Assembly (NCBI GenBank): GCA_944472135.2
Contig: OX235262.1
Location: 23,979,362-24,043,361, forward strand
Direction: 5' to 3'
Length of the DNA stretch: 64,000 nt
Source: Trichobilharzia regenti
Taxonomy: Eukaryota; Platyhelminthes; Trematoda; Strigeidida; Schistosomatidae
Shown here: one piece after another, positions 32,202-43,651 of the stretch
Layout of the letters: the number at the start of each line of letters is the position of its first letter
Position numbering within the stretch: the stretch's first letter is position 1
Made by a program: the position numbers and the translations under genes
Notes under the pieces: model-generated
Databases searched by the model: none
What the model was told of the DNA's origin: nothing
Seen by the model: only the letters and a program-made list of their open reading frames with translations

Positions 32202-35113
32202 AATAATAATAATAATAATAATATATTCTCATTTTGTACATGAGAGACGCCAGTTTACAGGCATCATCAATATGATAAATTACATATACGATTAGCAATC
32301 ATAATTAATAATAATGTTTTAATAAAATACACATTTTTTCCTACTTGTGTAGGACACACCAAATATACAGGCATGGATAAGCATTATATAAATTTCATAA
32401 ATTTGGTTTATGGTTAAGTTACATGGTTGCTGGCGTTTTTGTCTTAGGTCTGTGGGAACAATATATAACCAGTCATTCAATGGAGCACGTCATGAAATAT
32501 AGGAATATTAACTTCGCATTAACAAAAAAACCCAAGTAAGTTTTGGATGGATTAAAAATACTTGGGAAAAAATAAAGCTTGAAGTTATTCCACAATATAA
32601 CAAGTCATTCAATGGAGCACATCATGAAATATAGGAATATTGTCTTCGCATTAACAAAAAAAACCCAAGTAAGTTTTGGATGGATTAAAAATACTTGGGA
32701 AAAAATAAAGCTTGAAGTAATTCCTCAATATAACTTGGGTGTGTACAAATCCGAATCTTATTTTTGATTTGATTTATATCCAAATTGGGTAATAAGGAAG
32801 CTATTTTTACAGATACGATCAGTTATGTTATAAGCTACAATCGTGACGTTGTATTACAAATAGATACTTTTCCATTGGTATAAGAGTATATTCCACAAAT
32901 GTAATCCAGGTTGCGTCGTGGAGAAAGTTAATTCGTTATTAACCAGGCAACTGAAAGATACGGGACCAATAATGTTTGCAGATCATTTGTCATTGTAAAT
33001 GGTCAAATATCCACATTATTCATTCTCATTCAAAAAGTCAAATGGAAGCTGAAATGGTGAGAGAAAAAAGAAGACAAACAACAGCAACGCAAAAGAAAGC
33101 AACGGGAGTCCTTAAGGAGTGATTAATAAATATATACATATATATTCTGTTTAGTAACTGTGGTTATTTTGGTACACAAACTAACTAGTCCCGTTATGCT
33201 AACTTTTATATTATGTGTAAACTAATATTATTACTGTCCTGTGTAGAAATGTTAATCATCTAGTTCCAATAATATTAAAATTTATAATTGTAGTTTGTTG
33301 TAACTACACGTTTAAAGAACTTAAAATATCTATGTAGGGTGAAAAAGAAGGTGTAAGAGTCAGGCGCAAAAGTGCATTGTCATCTTTGAGCAGTCTGGTG
33401 ACTGAGGAGATGAACACTGGAAGTGTGTTTGCATCGCGCACATTAGCTGGTAGTCTATTCCAAATGACTGAAAACTTATTTAAGAAGAAGTTGTACCGCA
33501 CGTAAGTCTGACAGTGCTCCATAGCAGCTAGGTTGTGATGATTTCTAAGATTGTAACTGATGACAGCGGTAGGTTTAGTTATTGGCTCGGAGGAATGCAA
33601 GAGAAGATTAGTTAGCTTGTAGTAAAAGATAAGGTTTAGCTTAAGGCGTCTTTTCCAGAGGGGTTCTAATCTTAGTCTTTCGCATCGCTCATGGTATTCC
33701 AGACCACTTTCTAAACCAAGAGTTCTTGAGGTAAACTGCCGTTGCACTCCCTCTAATTTAAGCTTGTCATTTTGTCTTAGTCCGCTAAGAATAAACGGGC
33801 AGTATTCTAAGATAGGTCGGACACATACTTTGTATAATAAAACCCTAGTTTCACAACAAAAGAAATTGCGTGTTATGCATCCTATCAGCCTTCGCGTTTT
33901 ACGTCTGGCATAATCAGTCTGTTCAGCGAACGTTAGGTTACTAGAGTATCTAATACCGAGATCTACGACTGAGTTGAGCTTAGCTAGTTTTCGCCCATTT
34001 ATTTCAAGAGTTAGATCAAGGTTACTGTTGCCAATACAAATCCAGCCGCATTTGTCAATGTTAAAATTTAGACAGGAATCAGCACACCATGATGCGAGAC
34101 TACTTAGTTCAAGATGTATTTTAGTAACCATATCGCTTAATTCATGAGTGTAGCAGGAGTAGACGACTTTGAGGTCGTCAGCATATAGGAATGGTTTGCC
34201 TAAGGTGAAGCACTTGCAAATGCTGTTAATGTAGATTGTGAATAAAAGTGGACCTAGGACACTACCTTGCACGACCCCACTTGAGATCTGCCTAGGATGA
34301 GACAATACAGATCCAACTTTGGTTATTTGTACCCTGTTGCTTAGAAATGATTTTAACCAGTTCAGTAATGGGTTGCGAATTCCACAAGAGTACAGCTTCT
34401 CAAAGAGAATACTGTGAGATACCATGTCAAATGCCCTAGATATATCGAAGTAGAGAACAACGACTAGCTTACGTGCTTCGCGACTACTAGTGATGCAGTT
34501 GAAAAAGTCGAAGTGGCAAGTAACGCAGGATCTATTTTTGAGAAATCCGTGTTGAGACCTTGTAACAAGATCTTCCCTAATTAGGTAGTCTGACAATTGA
34601 TCTTTTACAACTTTCTCCATGATTCGTGAGATAACTGGGGTTATATTTATGGGTCTGTAATTGCGGACGTTTGCCCTATCACCAGATTTGTAATGTGGAA
34701 TTATGAAGCTAGTTTTCCACTCACTAGGGTAAGTGCCAGTGTCCATAGATATTGAGAAGAATTTAAGAAGTAACAAGGGTATATCACACCCACTGTTTTT
34801 GAAAATTATCGAAGCGAGGCCATCCGGTCCCGTACTAGTGGAAGGTTTAAGGCTTTTAATTGCTTGTACTATTAACTGATTAGTGAACACAATGCTTTCA
34901 AGGGAAGAGATAGTAAGGGGAGCGGTTTCACCAGGCATATGTGTTTCTAAACTAAAGTTTGCAAACCAATCACTGAAGAGTTCACAGATAGTGGCAGGTT
35001 CATTGTAGATTACTTTGTCGTGAAGTAAGTATGGGATTTCCCTCGCCGACTGCATTCGTTTTTTAAGAAGTGCCGTTAAGTTATAAACTTTGGAGGTACT
35101 TTCAAGTGCCGTT
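32202..35113 (-). mobile_element. 5'-truncated CR1-like LINE between the direct repeats
   Basis: Minus-strand LINE with a (TTA)n tail at 32202-32223 and a 3' untranslated region of about 1.1 kb. That region contains a 131-bp tandem duplication (32472-32602 and 32603-32735). It retains an uninterrupted reverse transcriptase but lacks the endonuclease. It sits exactly at the junction of the 1.99-kb direct repeats. Confidence 0.85.
33304..35103 (-). CDS. CR1-like reverse transcriptase, 5'-truncated but open
   Basis: About 600 codons without a stop. Motifs in order: STGPDGLASIIFKN, NYRPINITPVISRIMEK, SQHGFLKNRSC, LYFDISRAFDMVSH, GVVQGSVLGPLL and the catalytic FLYADDLKV. The longest ORF starts upstream in antisense gag DNA (to 35247), so its first 45 or so codons do not belong to the LINE. 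The related LINEs at 43600-49029 and 49030-52723 are a different subfamily. The intact frame suggests recent insertion. Confidence 0.8.
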   Translation of the reverse strand, partial: ESTSKVYNLTALLKKRMQSAREIPYLLHDKVIYNEPATICELFSDWFANFSLETHMPGETAPLTISSLESIVFTNQLIVQAIKSLKPSTSTGPDGLASIIFKNSGCDIPLLLLKFFSISMDTGTYPSEWKTSFIIPHYKSGDRANVRNYRPINITPVISRIMEKVVKDQLSDYLIREDLVTRSQHGFLKNRSCVTCHFDFFNCITSSREARKLVVVLYFDISRAFDMVSHSILFEKLYSCGIRNPLLNWLKSFLSNRVQITKVGSVLSHPRQISSGVVQGSVLGPLLFTIYINSICKCFTLGKPFLYADDLKVVYSCYTHELSDMVTKIHLELSSLASWCADSCLNFNIDKCGWICIGNSNLDLTLEINGRKLAKLNSVVDLGIRYSSNLTFAEQTDYARRKTRRLIGCITRNFFCCETRVLLYKVCVRPILEYCPFILSGLRQNDKLKLEGVQRQFTSRTLGLESGLEYHERCERLRLEPLWKRRLKLNLIFYYKLTNLLLHSSEPITKPTAVISYNLRNHHNLAAMEHCQTYVRYNFFLNKFSVIWNRLPANVRDANTLPVFISSVTRLLKDDNALLRLTLTPSFSPYIDILSSLNV

Positions 35114-37100
35114 AACCCCAGGTCTGACTCCGAATTGTGTGACGATAACGCTGCGGTCAAGAAGTCTGTAGTTGCAACTGGTAAGCCATTGTTGAATAGA
35201 GTGTCACAGAATAGAGTTGCTGCTTCAGAGTGGAGTTCTGACTCCATAAGTTTACAAGGTGTTACTATTCAGAGTGAAGTTATAAAACCTTTTATGATTT
35301 GCGAGGAGGAACCAAAATTGTCTACTTCTGTTATTAAAGAGTTTGAAAATGATGAACTTGACGGTAAATTGAATATTCGTGATAATGATCATGATAGTGC
35401 AGATTTGTCTTTGGTTGATCATGATGAGGTGAGGGATATGCCTACTACCGCTAAGTTAAATAAAGGTTCTGTACAACTTGAACGTGAAGTAGAAATAAAT
35501 GCAGATTCAGTTGCAGAAGGCATGCATACTTGTGAGACCGTCAGTGTGAGTGATCAGCATGTAGCCCACCTATCATCAGATGCTAGTGCTAAACCTGAGC
35601 TGATAGTAGATGACGGCAGTGGTGGTGGTCTTGCAGGTAGACAAATTTCTGAAAGCCGAGCAACAACAACTTTTGATCCACATCTAACTTCATCAACTGG
35701 TATCAATCAGTCGTCGTTGGTGTTTTTATTTTTTATTTTTTTTTAATTACAGCTTGATTCCACACTGTATTTTTGGTACAAGTATGGAATTTTCAGCCTG
35801 GATATCGGTGGCCCAAAATTGGCAGGCCGACCAAAGATATTAGGTGTGCGTCGGAGAGGGCTCGAACCCCGGACCATGTGCATGGTCGGCGAGAGTCCTA
35901 ACCACTGTGCCACCGACGCACAGTGAAAAAGACGCCCATCAACTCAAGTATCTTGTGCGATGATTTTGATAGTATTGGTGCATTTGAAAAGACGAAAGAT
36001 ATTGCTCATTTTAGTGAGAATAAGCCAAGTGTAAACGAGAGAGTAATTGTTAAATTGACTTGCATGAATAAAGGCGTTTCTAGTTTCAAGTTACTATTTG
36101 AATGTTATTATCTTTGGTGTAAATTACTCTGTTTCTACGCTTGGTTGACCAGATACATCGTGTGTTTGTTAGTCATCTATATTCTACGATACAATGACAT
36201 GGGCGTGTTGTCGTTCAGATTTGAGGATATAGATGACAGAAGGAAGTCAGTAAATGAACTCTGCAACGATTTTCCAACCTAGGGCGTCAACCTGAGAAGG
36301 GTTGTAGGCGTACTGCTGTAAGTCCTACAGTTCTTCAAGGGTAGTTTTTCGTGCCAGAATCCACAACATTTGATGTGTTGACTGTACTTTTGTTTGTGTT
36401 AAATAATTGTGTGAGTTCCAATTATTGTAATTGTTGGTTAATCTTGTTTGTGTCCGGACATTCCACAACTTACAATCGTCAGCGTGACAAGGGTTGCAGG
36501 CCTACTGGTGTAAGTCCTGCAATTCTTCAAAGGAATTCCATCGAGACATGATCTGCGAGGTGATTTGTACTGTTTGTATATACGTGTGGTGTTTCATATC
36601 AATTGGTGTTTTTGGATCCATTGTGTTTACTTGTTGTTTTCGTACCTTGTTGTTATTGCATAATTTTGTTAAAATTTTCGTCGTGATTACTTCTGAAGTT
36701 CTGTCCACTCTTCTACATCCGTGGATGAATTGATTGATGTTAAGGACAGCAGATGGGGCGTATACGCCGGGGAGGCTAGGCTATTGCTGAGAATGAAATG
36801 CACACGGAGATAATTGTTAGCTGCGGTCCGACACGCCGGGGGAAAGAGTGTAAACGACTGAGGCTCGCATGCGTCACCGCTACTAGAACTGAGGCAGAAT
36901 GAGTGACAAGCGATTGCAGTGGTAATTGGTAGTGAGTAGATAAGAAGATGTGCGTAGAGTATCATGAGTTGGTGCTATGGTCACGTTGCATTCTGCAAGA
37001 GTCATTCTAGTATGTGGCGATTGTTTTGCAAGATGTCAAGAGGACACCTTTAACTGGAAGGCGGAGGTCGTCATTGGTATATGAGATTGTGCTGTGAGTA
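35114..37100 (+). repeat. Right copy of the 1.99-kb direct repeat
   Basis: Starts at AACCCCAGGTCTGAC in gag, as at 30213. Its gag fragment (35114-35746), SINE (35723-35920), gag C-terminal fragment (35923-36282), hairpin units and hydrophobic ORF (36548-36733) all repeat the left copy. Unlike the left copy it continues to the 3' LTR. Confidence 0.85.
35723..35920 (-). repeat. tRNA-derived SINE, copy 3 (duplicate of copy 2)
   Basis: Identical to 30822-31020 apart from one T in the tail homopolymer. It came with the direct repeat and is not an independent insertion. Confidence 0.85.
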
Positions 37101-37237
37101 TGCTTGTGGTGTGTTGGCTTTTCTGTTTGTTTTCCATTTCAGCTCTGTCCATGTGACCCAGGTTCTCGCAATGGCATCCAAGTCAACGTGTATTGGTCGT
37201 GATGGAAAAAAGGAATAGATCATTTTTTGCCGGGGAG

Positions 37238-37595
37238 TGTCAATGTAGTTGAAGATTGAACGATCAATTCATGGCTGTTTGCTCAAAACCAACTTCCCCA
37301 ATTTTCGCGGAGGCATCAATACGACAGTCATCGTCTCGTCGGTCGCTGTTGAGAAAGAAGTCAGCAGTAAACCATCAGAAGCAATATTGTGATTTATTAT
37401 TGTAATATTTGTTCACAGACCTTAGTGGAAACATTTTTTATATGTTGGTGTTACAATAAAGAATTCTCGAGTGGCCAATCGGTGTTTTGGTTTTGCGACC
37501 GTTATTACTAAGCGTTTCTGAGAAACTTCAAGGAACAGCGTGAGCCCGAGCGTAGCAAGAGCTGGGCATTAACGGTTTACGAGACGTGGCTGACA
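37238..37595 (+). repeat. 3' LTR of gag-only element copy 4
   Basis: 358 bp from TGTCAATG to GTGGCTGACA, followed by the duplicate GTTGG. The usual inverted repeat before the LTR is degraded here (AAAAAAGGAATAGATCATTT). Confidence 0.85.
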
Positions 37596-37600
37596 GTTGG

Positions 37601-37806
37601 TATTAGATTGTTGGAGGCAATCGGCCACAGGAAGCCTTCCTTGACCTAGGTTTCGTGCTGCTATTTGGCACTCATCAATCAGCAAGGCATATCTGCAAAC
37701 TTTAAGGAACTTATGTCCCTTCTTAGATTCGAACCTTCGTCACCCAGTGCTGCAGTCAGAGACGTCACCAATGAGCTATTGAGTCTCGCGAGTGACCTCC
37801 TGTAGG
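37601..37806 (-). repeat. Sm-alpha-like SINE with Pol III boxes and a hammerhead
   Basis: On the minus strand the head has an A box (TAGCTCATTGG, about 37780-37770) and a B box (GGTTCGAATCT, about 37734-37724). A hammerhead-like domain follows at 37690-37637. This order (tRNA-like promoter, then a type I hammerhead with short stem III) is that described for the schistosome Sm-alpha family. The insertion site of gag element copy 4 lies at the SINE 3' end. Confidence 0.7.
37637..37690 (-). ncRNA. Hammerhead ribozyme-like domain
   Basis: Element-strand order: stem I strand CCTT, core CTGATTGATGA, stem II GTGC/GCAC around CAAATAGCA, GAAA, a mini stem III AC[CTAG]GT, cleavage base C (37643), stem I strand AAGG. 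The core has four extra bases (a TGAT duplication) relative to CTGANGA, so activity is doubtful. Confidence 0.65.
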
Positions 37807-38814
37807 ACTGTATTGGATATTTTTGGTTGTATACTAGTCAGTAACTAGTTTGATTTATAGAATTCTGTCTGCAGCAAAGATGGGACTAGATACATTACAC
37901 TAGTTACTGACTACTATGCAGTCACAAAAACAGGCCAGGTTGACCTATGGGTTCCAATCTTCCAGGTCTTTGTATTCACTCCTCACTGAAGTATCACTTA
38001 ACTCACAACAGTCTTTTTACTTATGCACTATAATACTCTATGTCAGTGGACGTGAACACTGAACGTTTGTTTTTGGAACTGGTAGTCATTGGTGGGCAAC
38101 TCGAAGGCGCGAATGGTTCGATCGTGTACAAGTTCGAAGACGAACGAAAACGAATAAAAAACGTGTATTATTCTCCGCTTTAATTGCCAAACAATATAAC
38201 TTCCTTCTTATTATACTGGTGTTTTGAAGTTAAAGTCGAAGATATTGCATAGTATTTATCGGTGCTGAGAGTATTAGTAACAATAGGAACTTAGGGATAT
38301 GTTCCTTGACAGTCTATTTTATCTTGACTACCTATGTCTTTATTGAAGCTAAAACTTACCCTTTGTTCATATCCGTTGCTTGCTTAAAGTCTGGTTGTTT
38401 TCGTGAGAGACACAGCAACAACACAAATGTTTGCGCTAGGCTATATTTTAGTCGAGAACGTCATAGTTTCCATGCTAAAACCAAAATGGTCAGTATTAAA
38501 AATTGCGAATGTATACTGTCATTCCTAGGAGCCTCCACACCCTTCTTGCGTATGTCTTGTAAATGTAATTTCACTCATGTATTATCCATAATTGTATTTT
38601 ATGCGGTTTTGCAGCTACCCAATACGTTCTTCTCTTCCTGATATAGCTTTCAACCACGTGGAGGCATAGCACTGACCAAAATGTACGCTGTTCGCAGGTA
38701 GACCATAACTATCAGCATAAAACGGAACGAAGTTTGGGTTTGCGCTCAGCATTGAAGACGACCTTAGTCAAGGGTCTACAGTTTAACATGTATGTAAGCC
38801 TGCATCGGTTGCTT
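37807..38814. other. No gene recognised
   Basis: Contains an inverted pair CTAGTCAGTAACTAG / CTAGTTACTGACTA near 37842-37916, a potential hairpin. A dispersed-repeat segment near 37935-37990 recurs inverted near 42785-42850. A 111-codon ORF at 38306-38641 has no recognisable motif. Confidence 0.4.
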
Positions 38815-38965
38815 GTACAACAATCGAGCTATCCAGACTTTTGGAAAAGTATTAATTTATGATACTTCAGGATTGTAATTTATAACATTACTGATTGTGC
38901 CTGTAAAAATGGCATGCTTTTCTTGTAAACTTACCCGTTCATACGAAATACAAATTATTATAATT
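38815..38965 (+). repeat. LINE 3' tail
   Basis: Matches in reverse the blocks at 41701-41850 and 42484-42650, including AATTTATAACATTACTGATT and an (ATT)-rich end. Non-coding. Confidence 0.6.
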
Positions 38966-39859
38966 AAGGTAGTATAAGACTCACCACCGACACTTTCTGG
39001 GTTCGTAGATTAGGTTTTGCGAGTCTGCTGGCGACTGCCCTGGCATAACGCAGCTTGCGGGTTTATTTATCACGCTGTTCATTCTGAAAGTTTTCAAACT
39101 GTCCACAGTAAGACCGATGCTCAACAGAGGACGCACAGCCCCAATGTTTATTAGGAATGATCCCTTCAGTCTCAGGCTCTTTATTGAGTGTATTCGTCAC
39201 ATACCTACACTAACTGTAGCATGATAATCAACCGCTATGATGGTTTAAAGAAAGGTTACATTTTTATGTCTTTCTAATGAAACTTTTTGTTAGGGGACTT
39301 TTCTAACATGCATAACCTCGGTGGCACGATGTACTCCAACTGCGTGACATTTGCCAGGCCAGAACAAAAATTTTAGGGCGCACAAAACAGGAGATGTCCT
39401 TTTCATATATATACTTCTGTTATGTTAACTTCGATTAATTCCCCTGAAGAAGTTCCAGTCAGTTTGCTGAACGAAACGTTGAAATTACTCATTTCATTCT
39501 CGCTGAGATTTTACAAACATAATTTTAATAAATGTCTACTTTTCACTCGGTTTCCAATTATTTTGAAGATATTCTGTCAAATGCTGAACACAGTTGACAT
39601 GAATACTTGGTTAGTTTTGATGAACTATTCCGGTGATGCAATACGTAAGTAATATTTACTGATGATCACGTTTCGACCACAATTCACCACTGCTCACAAT
39701 CATGTTAAGTTACCCACACAAATTTCGAACTTCGTTTGTGTAATTTCATTATTTTTATTATTCCATCGCTTCACTTAATTGGTAGTAGTATTTGCCATAT
39801 TTCCGGTATGGGTGATCAGTCATTCCTATCGCACGTGTTGGGTGTAGATTAGATGAAAA

Positions 39860-41260
39860 AAGATTCAGCAAGTAATCGACCTCCCTTTCTCCACCTTCCT
39901 ACATTACATTCTGGAGTACTGACCTTTTTAGATATTCAACACTTTCACAGTATTAAAAATATAACATATCTCTACCATCTTGACACATATAAACTCACTA
40001 GGGAAGGGAATAAAATTTACGTTTGAATCCGGAAGTAAGCAAGGCGAATCAGCTATTCTAGACTTTTAAAGTAAAATGAACAGAAGAAGATTTACTAGAC
40101 ACCACCATTTACAGAGAGCCAAGGAATTCTGATAGACATTTAGACTTTAATTCATCTCATCCGTTGTCTATAAGGGCGGTCTTAGTAGAGTGTCTAACAA
40201 ACCGAGCAATAACACAAAGTAGTACATAAAAAAGATCTAAATGATGAAATGAATCAGATAGAAGAAGAGTTGGTGTTTAATAACAATTCTATAAATTAAT
40301 TAGGAAGATCAGAAAAGGTCAGAAGCAAAATAAAAATAATGGGGAAACAACAATAACATAAATAACAGAGAATATAAGGCCTCCACAGTTATACCATATG
40401 AGGAGGGGACATCTGAGGCCCTACGTAGGATTCTCAATAAAGCGGGAATTAGGGTGGTGGCATCCAAACCTAAAAACTCACTCAGGTAGGACAAGCTCTG
40501 TGGGCTAAAGGACCCTGTCGGTGCACCCAATTAAACAAAATAATATAATTTACAAAATACTTCGCAATGACTTTGAGTTAGTTCAACTGCGTAGGTCAGA
40601 CTAGTAGGTCTAGGGTGGTCAGATTGTCGGAAAACAAGAATTTACCTAAGGCGAGAATCATAGACCTCAGCCGCGAATATAAGTAATTTATAAAAAAGCT
40701 CAGAGGCTGCACTGTATGCATCAACAAACAACCACACAATGGGGTGGGACGGGGTCAAAATTCTAAGAAGTAATCACGGTAGGTGGGGAGAGATTTTAAT
40801 TACTAAACTCCGCCTGGCTCATCCAGTCTACAGCCACCACAACACATGCAACAGAAATGACTCAGCGCGAATACCAGAGATATAAAAGATATTATTACCA
40901 GTGAAATCGGAGAATAATAAGTAATGTTAAAGCGTATTCAATTCACCTTCTAACAATTTACTTATTTATTTTACTAAAAAACTTCCTATTTCCCACCTGA
41001 TTGTATTTGATTGATAGCAACCATATTGTTATTTCTGAATGTACATTATCCTATATTGATTTTTATTCAAATATCTGGTCAATTCCACACAGGTATATAA
41101 ATGAAGGAAAACGTTGTGCGAGTAACTTGATATGATTATGAGAAATAATTTGTTCCCGAAACGTGGCCATCAGTTAATATTACTGTATAGCTCTGGGTGA
41201 TTTATCAAAAATCTCATCCATAATGGAGTTATACTCTATGAGCACAGTGCCCAAGTTTTA
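39860..41260 (+). mobile_element. Decayed Penelope-like element
   Basis: Broken plus-strand translation shows the end of a Penelope-type reverse transcriptase (YREPRNSDRHLDFNSSHP near 40113-40166, then RAVLVECLTNRA) and the linker IPYEEGTSEALRRILNKAG near 40392-40450. An NRNDSARIPEI-like C-terminus lies near 40853-40885. The 3' region 40981-41260 recurs at 62001-62270. Many stops are present and it is inactive. Confidence 0.65.
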
Positions 41261-41700
41261 TACTTATATGAGTAAGTGAGTGTTATTTAAATTACATAAA
41301 TTCGGTTCGTGGTGGTTGTGCATTACTACCTTTTTGACATCATAATCGGTTGGAACAGTCTACCAACCCCTTGGTGGATGTAGCGTGTTAAGAAATACAA
41401 AAATATTGCTTCTTCACAAATAAAACCTAGCTCCGTGATGAATAGGTTACGAATACCAGTCAGAAACAGAACTTGAAACTTATTCTTTTGCATAATTTCT
41501 CCGTGCAAGGCGTTTCATCTTATTCTTGGATTGCAGTTTGAAGGTGTGTTGATTAAAAATTAGTTGTAAATCGGCTTCATTTTCTTAGCATTACCGTTGT
41601 ATGTTTGCATCAGAAGTGAATTATCTTCCCTGTAGATGAATACATTGCTAGTGGATAGAAAGAAGGATCATACGTCGTCCTATTTAACATTTTGAACACT

Positions 41701-42650
41701 AATAATAATAATTTATATCTCGTATAAACGGGTAAGTTTACAAGAAATGCATGCCATTTTTACAGGCACAATCAGTAATGTTATAAATTACAATCCTGAA
41801 GTATCATAAATTAATACTTTTCCAAAAGTTTCAATTATTGAATTATTGTACAAGCAATTATATATTTATTCCCATCTCTGTAGAACACACCAGTTGTACA
41901 GGCATGGATAAGTGTTATTTACATTACATGAGTTTGATTTATGGTGCAATCACATGGTTGCTGTCCTCTCCGACCTTAGTTTGTGTGTACAGTCTGATAG
42001 CTAGTCGTTCAACGGAGCCCATCAAGAAATATAGAAATATTGTCTTCGAATTAACAAAAAAACCCAAGTATGTGTTGGATGGATTACAAATATTTGGGGA
42101 AAAAATTAAGCTTGCTAGTCGCATATCCTTGGGTAGTTTGCTCCATATTTGGGCATACCTAATCAAGAAAAACTTTTGCCTGGTGGTTGTTTTACATTGT
42201 TCGATAGCTACTGTACCTTTTGTGTGTCTCAGGTTATGCTCAGTGTCTTCTGAGAACCGGGGCAGGGGTATGCACTATGTGATTAAGAAGCTTATAGAAG
42301 AGTACTAAATTTAGTCGCAGTCTGGGCCTAGGATTTCACATCTGGTGGAGTAGTTCACGCCGTTTTCTGCTCGGAGTACTTTTGGCGTGAAGTGCCTCTG
42401 TAGTACTTCTACTTTGAGTTTGTCTTCTATGCGTATACTACTAAATATAAATGAGCATTAATCTAGGAGTAGTATTCTATAATGATAATAACTTAATAAT
42501 AATTTATATTTCGTATAAACGGGTAAGTTTACAATAAAAGCATCCATGTTTACGGGCACAATCAGTAATGTTATAAATTACAATCCCGAAGTATCATAAA
42601 TCAATACTTTTCCAAAAGATTCAATCGCTCAGTTATTGTACAGGCAATCA
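41701..42650 (-). mobile_element. CR1-like LINE 3' fragments
   Basis: Two tail copies (41701-41855 and 42484-42650) flank a fragment at 41875-42480. Its minus-strand translation includes IRYAQIWSKLPKDMR, the end of ORF2 seen also at 48002-48060 and 49800-49858. The segment 41875-42120 matches the 3' untranslated region of the LINE at 32340-32600. Confidence 0.65.
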
Positions 42651-42784
42651 GAACAGGTTTTTATAAACGTTAAATTGTAAACCATTTACTAATGTCACCA
42701 TACCGTGGTGACAATAAATGATAATAAAGGCCTGGGTAGTTAAGATCAGATAAAGTATAACAGTGTGTAAATCAAAAGGTAGTT

Positions 42785-42960
42785 GAGTGATACTTCAGTG
42801 AAGAGTGAATTCGAAGACCTGGAAGATTGGAGCCCATAGGAAAAGCTGGCCTGTAAAATGTCTCACGAATTTCTGTGGGGCCCAATGAGTAGCATCTTGA
42901 AAAGAAGCTGAACAGGCTTGTAGATGGTAGGGGCAAAGACACTTTTCTATTGATAATTTA
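42785..42960 (-). repeat. Dispersed short repeat, unclassified
   Basis: Minus-strand blocks ACAGAAATTCGTGAGACATT and CTCCAATCTTCCAGGTCTTC recur at 29350-29366 and 37960-37982. It may be the body of a SINE. No Pol III boxes were found in this copy. Confidence 0.45.
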
Positions 42961-43200
42961 GATCTGTGCAACCCCCATTTTTGGTGAGGGTCCAGACTAA
43001 TGTTTAACTCCCTAGCTGTCAAGAAATGCATGTTGCTCTCCTACAGATCGGTGCCATTTACATTTGTAATCACTACCATATCTGCTGATCAACAAGCGCA
43101 ACAATCCCTCCTTTTTGATCTTAAGCTTTGGGATTTTTTGCAACAACTGTATTTGCAGCATTGTATTGCTTTGAGCCCGTCCCAATCATACAGTATTAAA

Positions 43201-43345
43201 TAAATAAATAAATTTATTCTCATGATACAGTACATGAGGGACGCCAGTTTACAGGCATCTTCAATTTGTTAAGAAATGTTTCGCTGCTGCAACTCATGTA
43301 TCTCCTGATCAAGGAAGTTCACTCCAGGGTGTCTTCCTGCAAGTG
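43201..43345 (-). repeat. LINE 3' tail
   Basis: (AAAT)-type tail followed by CATGAGGGACGCCAGTTTAC, homologous to the 3' end of the LINE at 32202-32260 (CATGAGAGACGCCAGTTTAC). Non-coding and 5'-truncated. Confidence 0.65.
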
Positions 43346-43651
43346 GAGAGAATAAAACATTGGTAAGTGATATAATATAAGTTTTGATTCTATTGTATTA
43401 CTTTCCAACATCGCAAAGTTTTGTAATTTCCGCGCGAAGTTTACTGACTATGCGCATATAGTAACGATTATAATTTGGACTTAGACCAATACCTTACAAC
43501 TTATTCGATTAAAAGGAAACATTACAAACCTGTGGCCCGGTACGTTCGAATCAGGTGACGCTTTTGCACGTGTTTTCGTTCATATTCATTTATTGGTTAC
43601 TGTTAATTGATCCTTAATAACGATGGTTCAAAATTCTAAAAGCGTGTTCGT

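Larger units (their letters stand above)
29383..37595 (+). mobile_element. Gag-only BEL-like element copy 4, with internal duplication and a LINE insert
   Basis: Both outer edges are intact: TGTCAATG at 29383 and GGCTGACA ending at 37595, with the duplication GTTGG at 29378-29382 and 37596-37600. At the 5' side only the first 20 or so bases of the LTR remain, joined directly to codon 55 or so of gag through the shared bases TTGAAC. Inside are gag, a SINE, a CR1-like LINE and a second copy of the gag 3' half. Confidence 0.85.

Noticed and set aside
35104..35247. N-terminal extension of the CR1-like ORF
   Set aside because: These codons are antisense gag DNA that happens to be open. The LINE starts at about 35113.
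39444..39480. Hammerhead-like core CTGAAGA, helix GTTC...GAAC, then GAAA
   Set aside because: Stem II and both core boxes are present, but I could find no partner strands for stems I and III within about 100 bases on either side, so it is not called.
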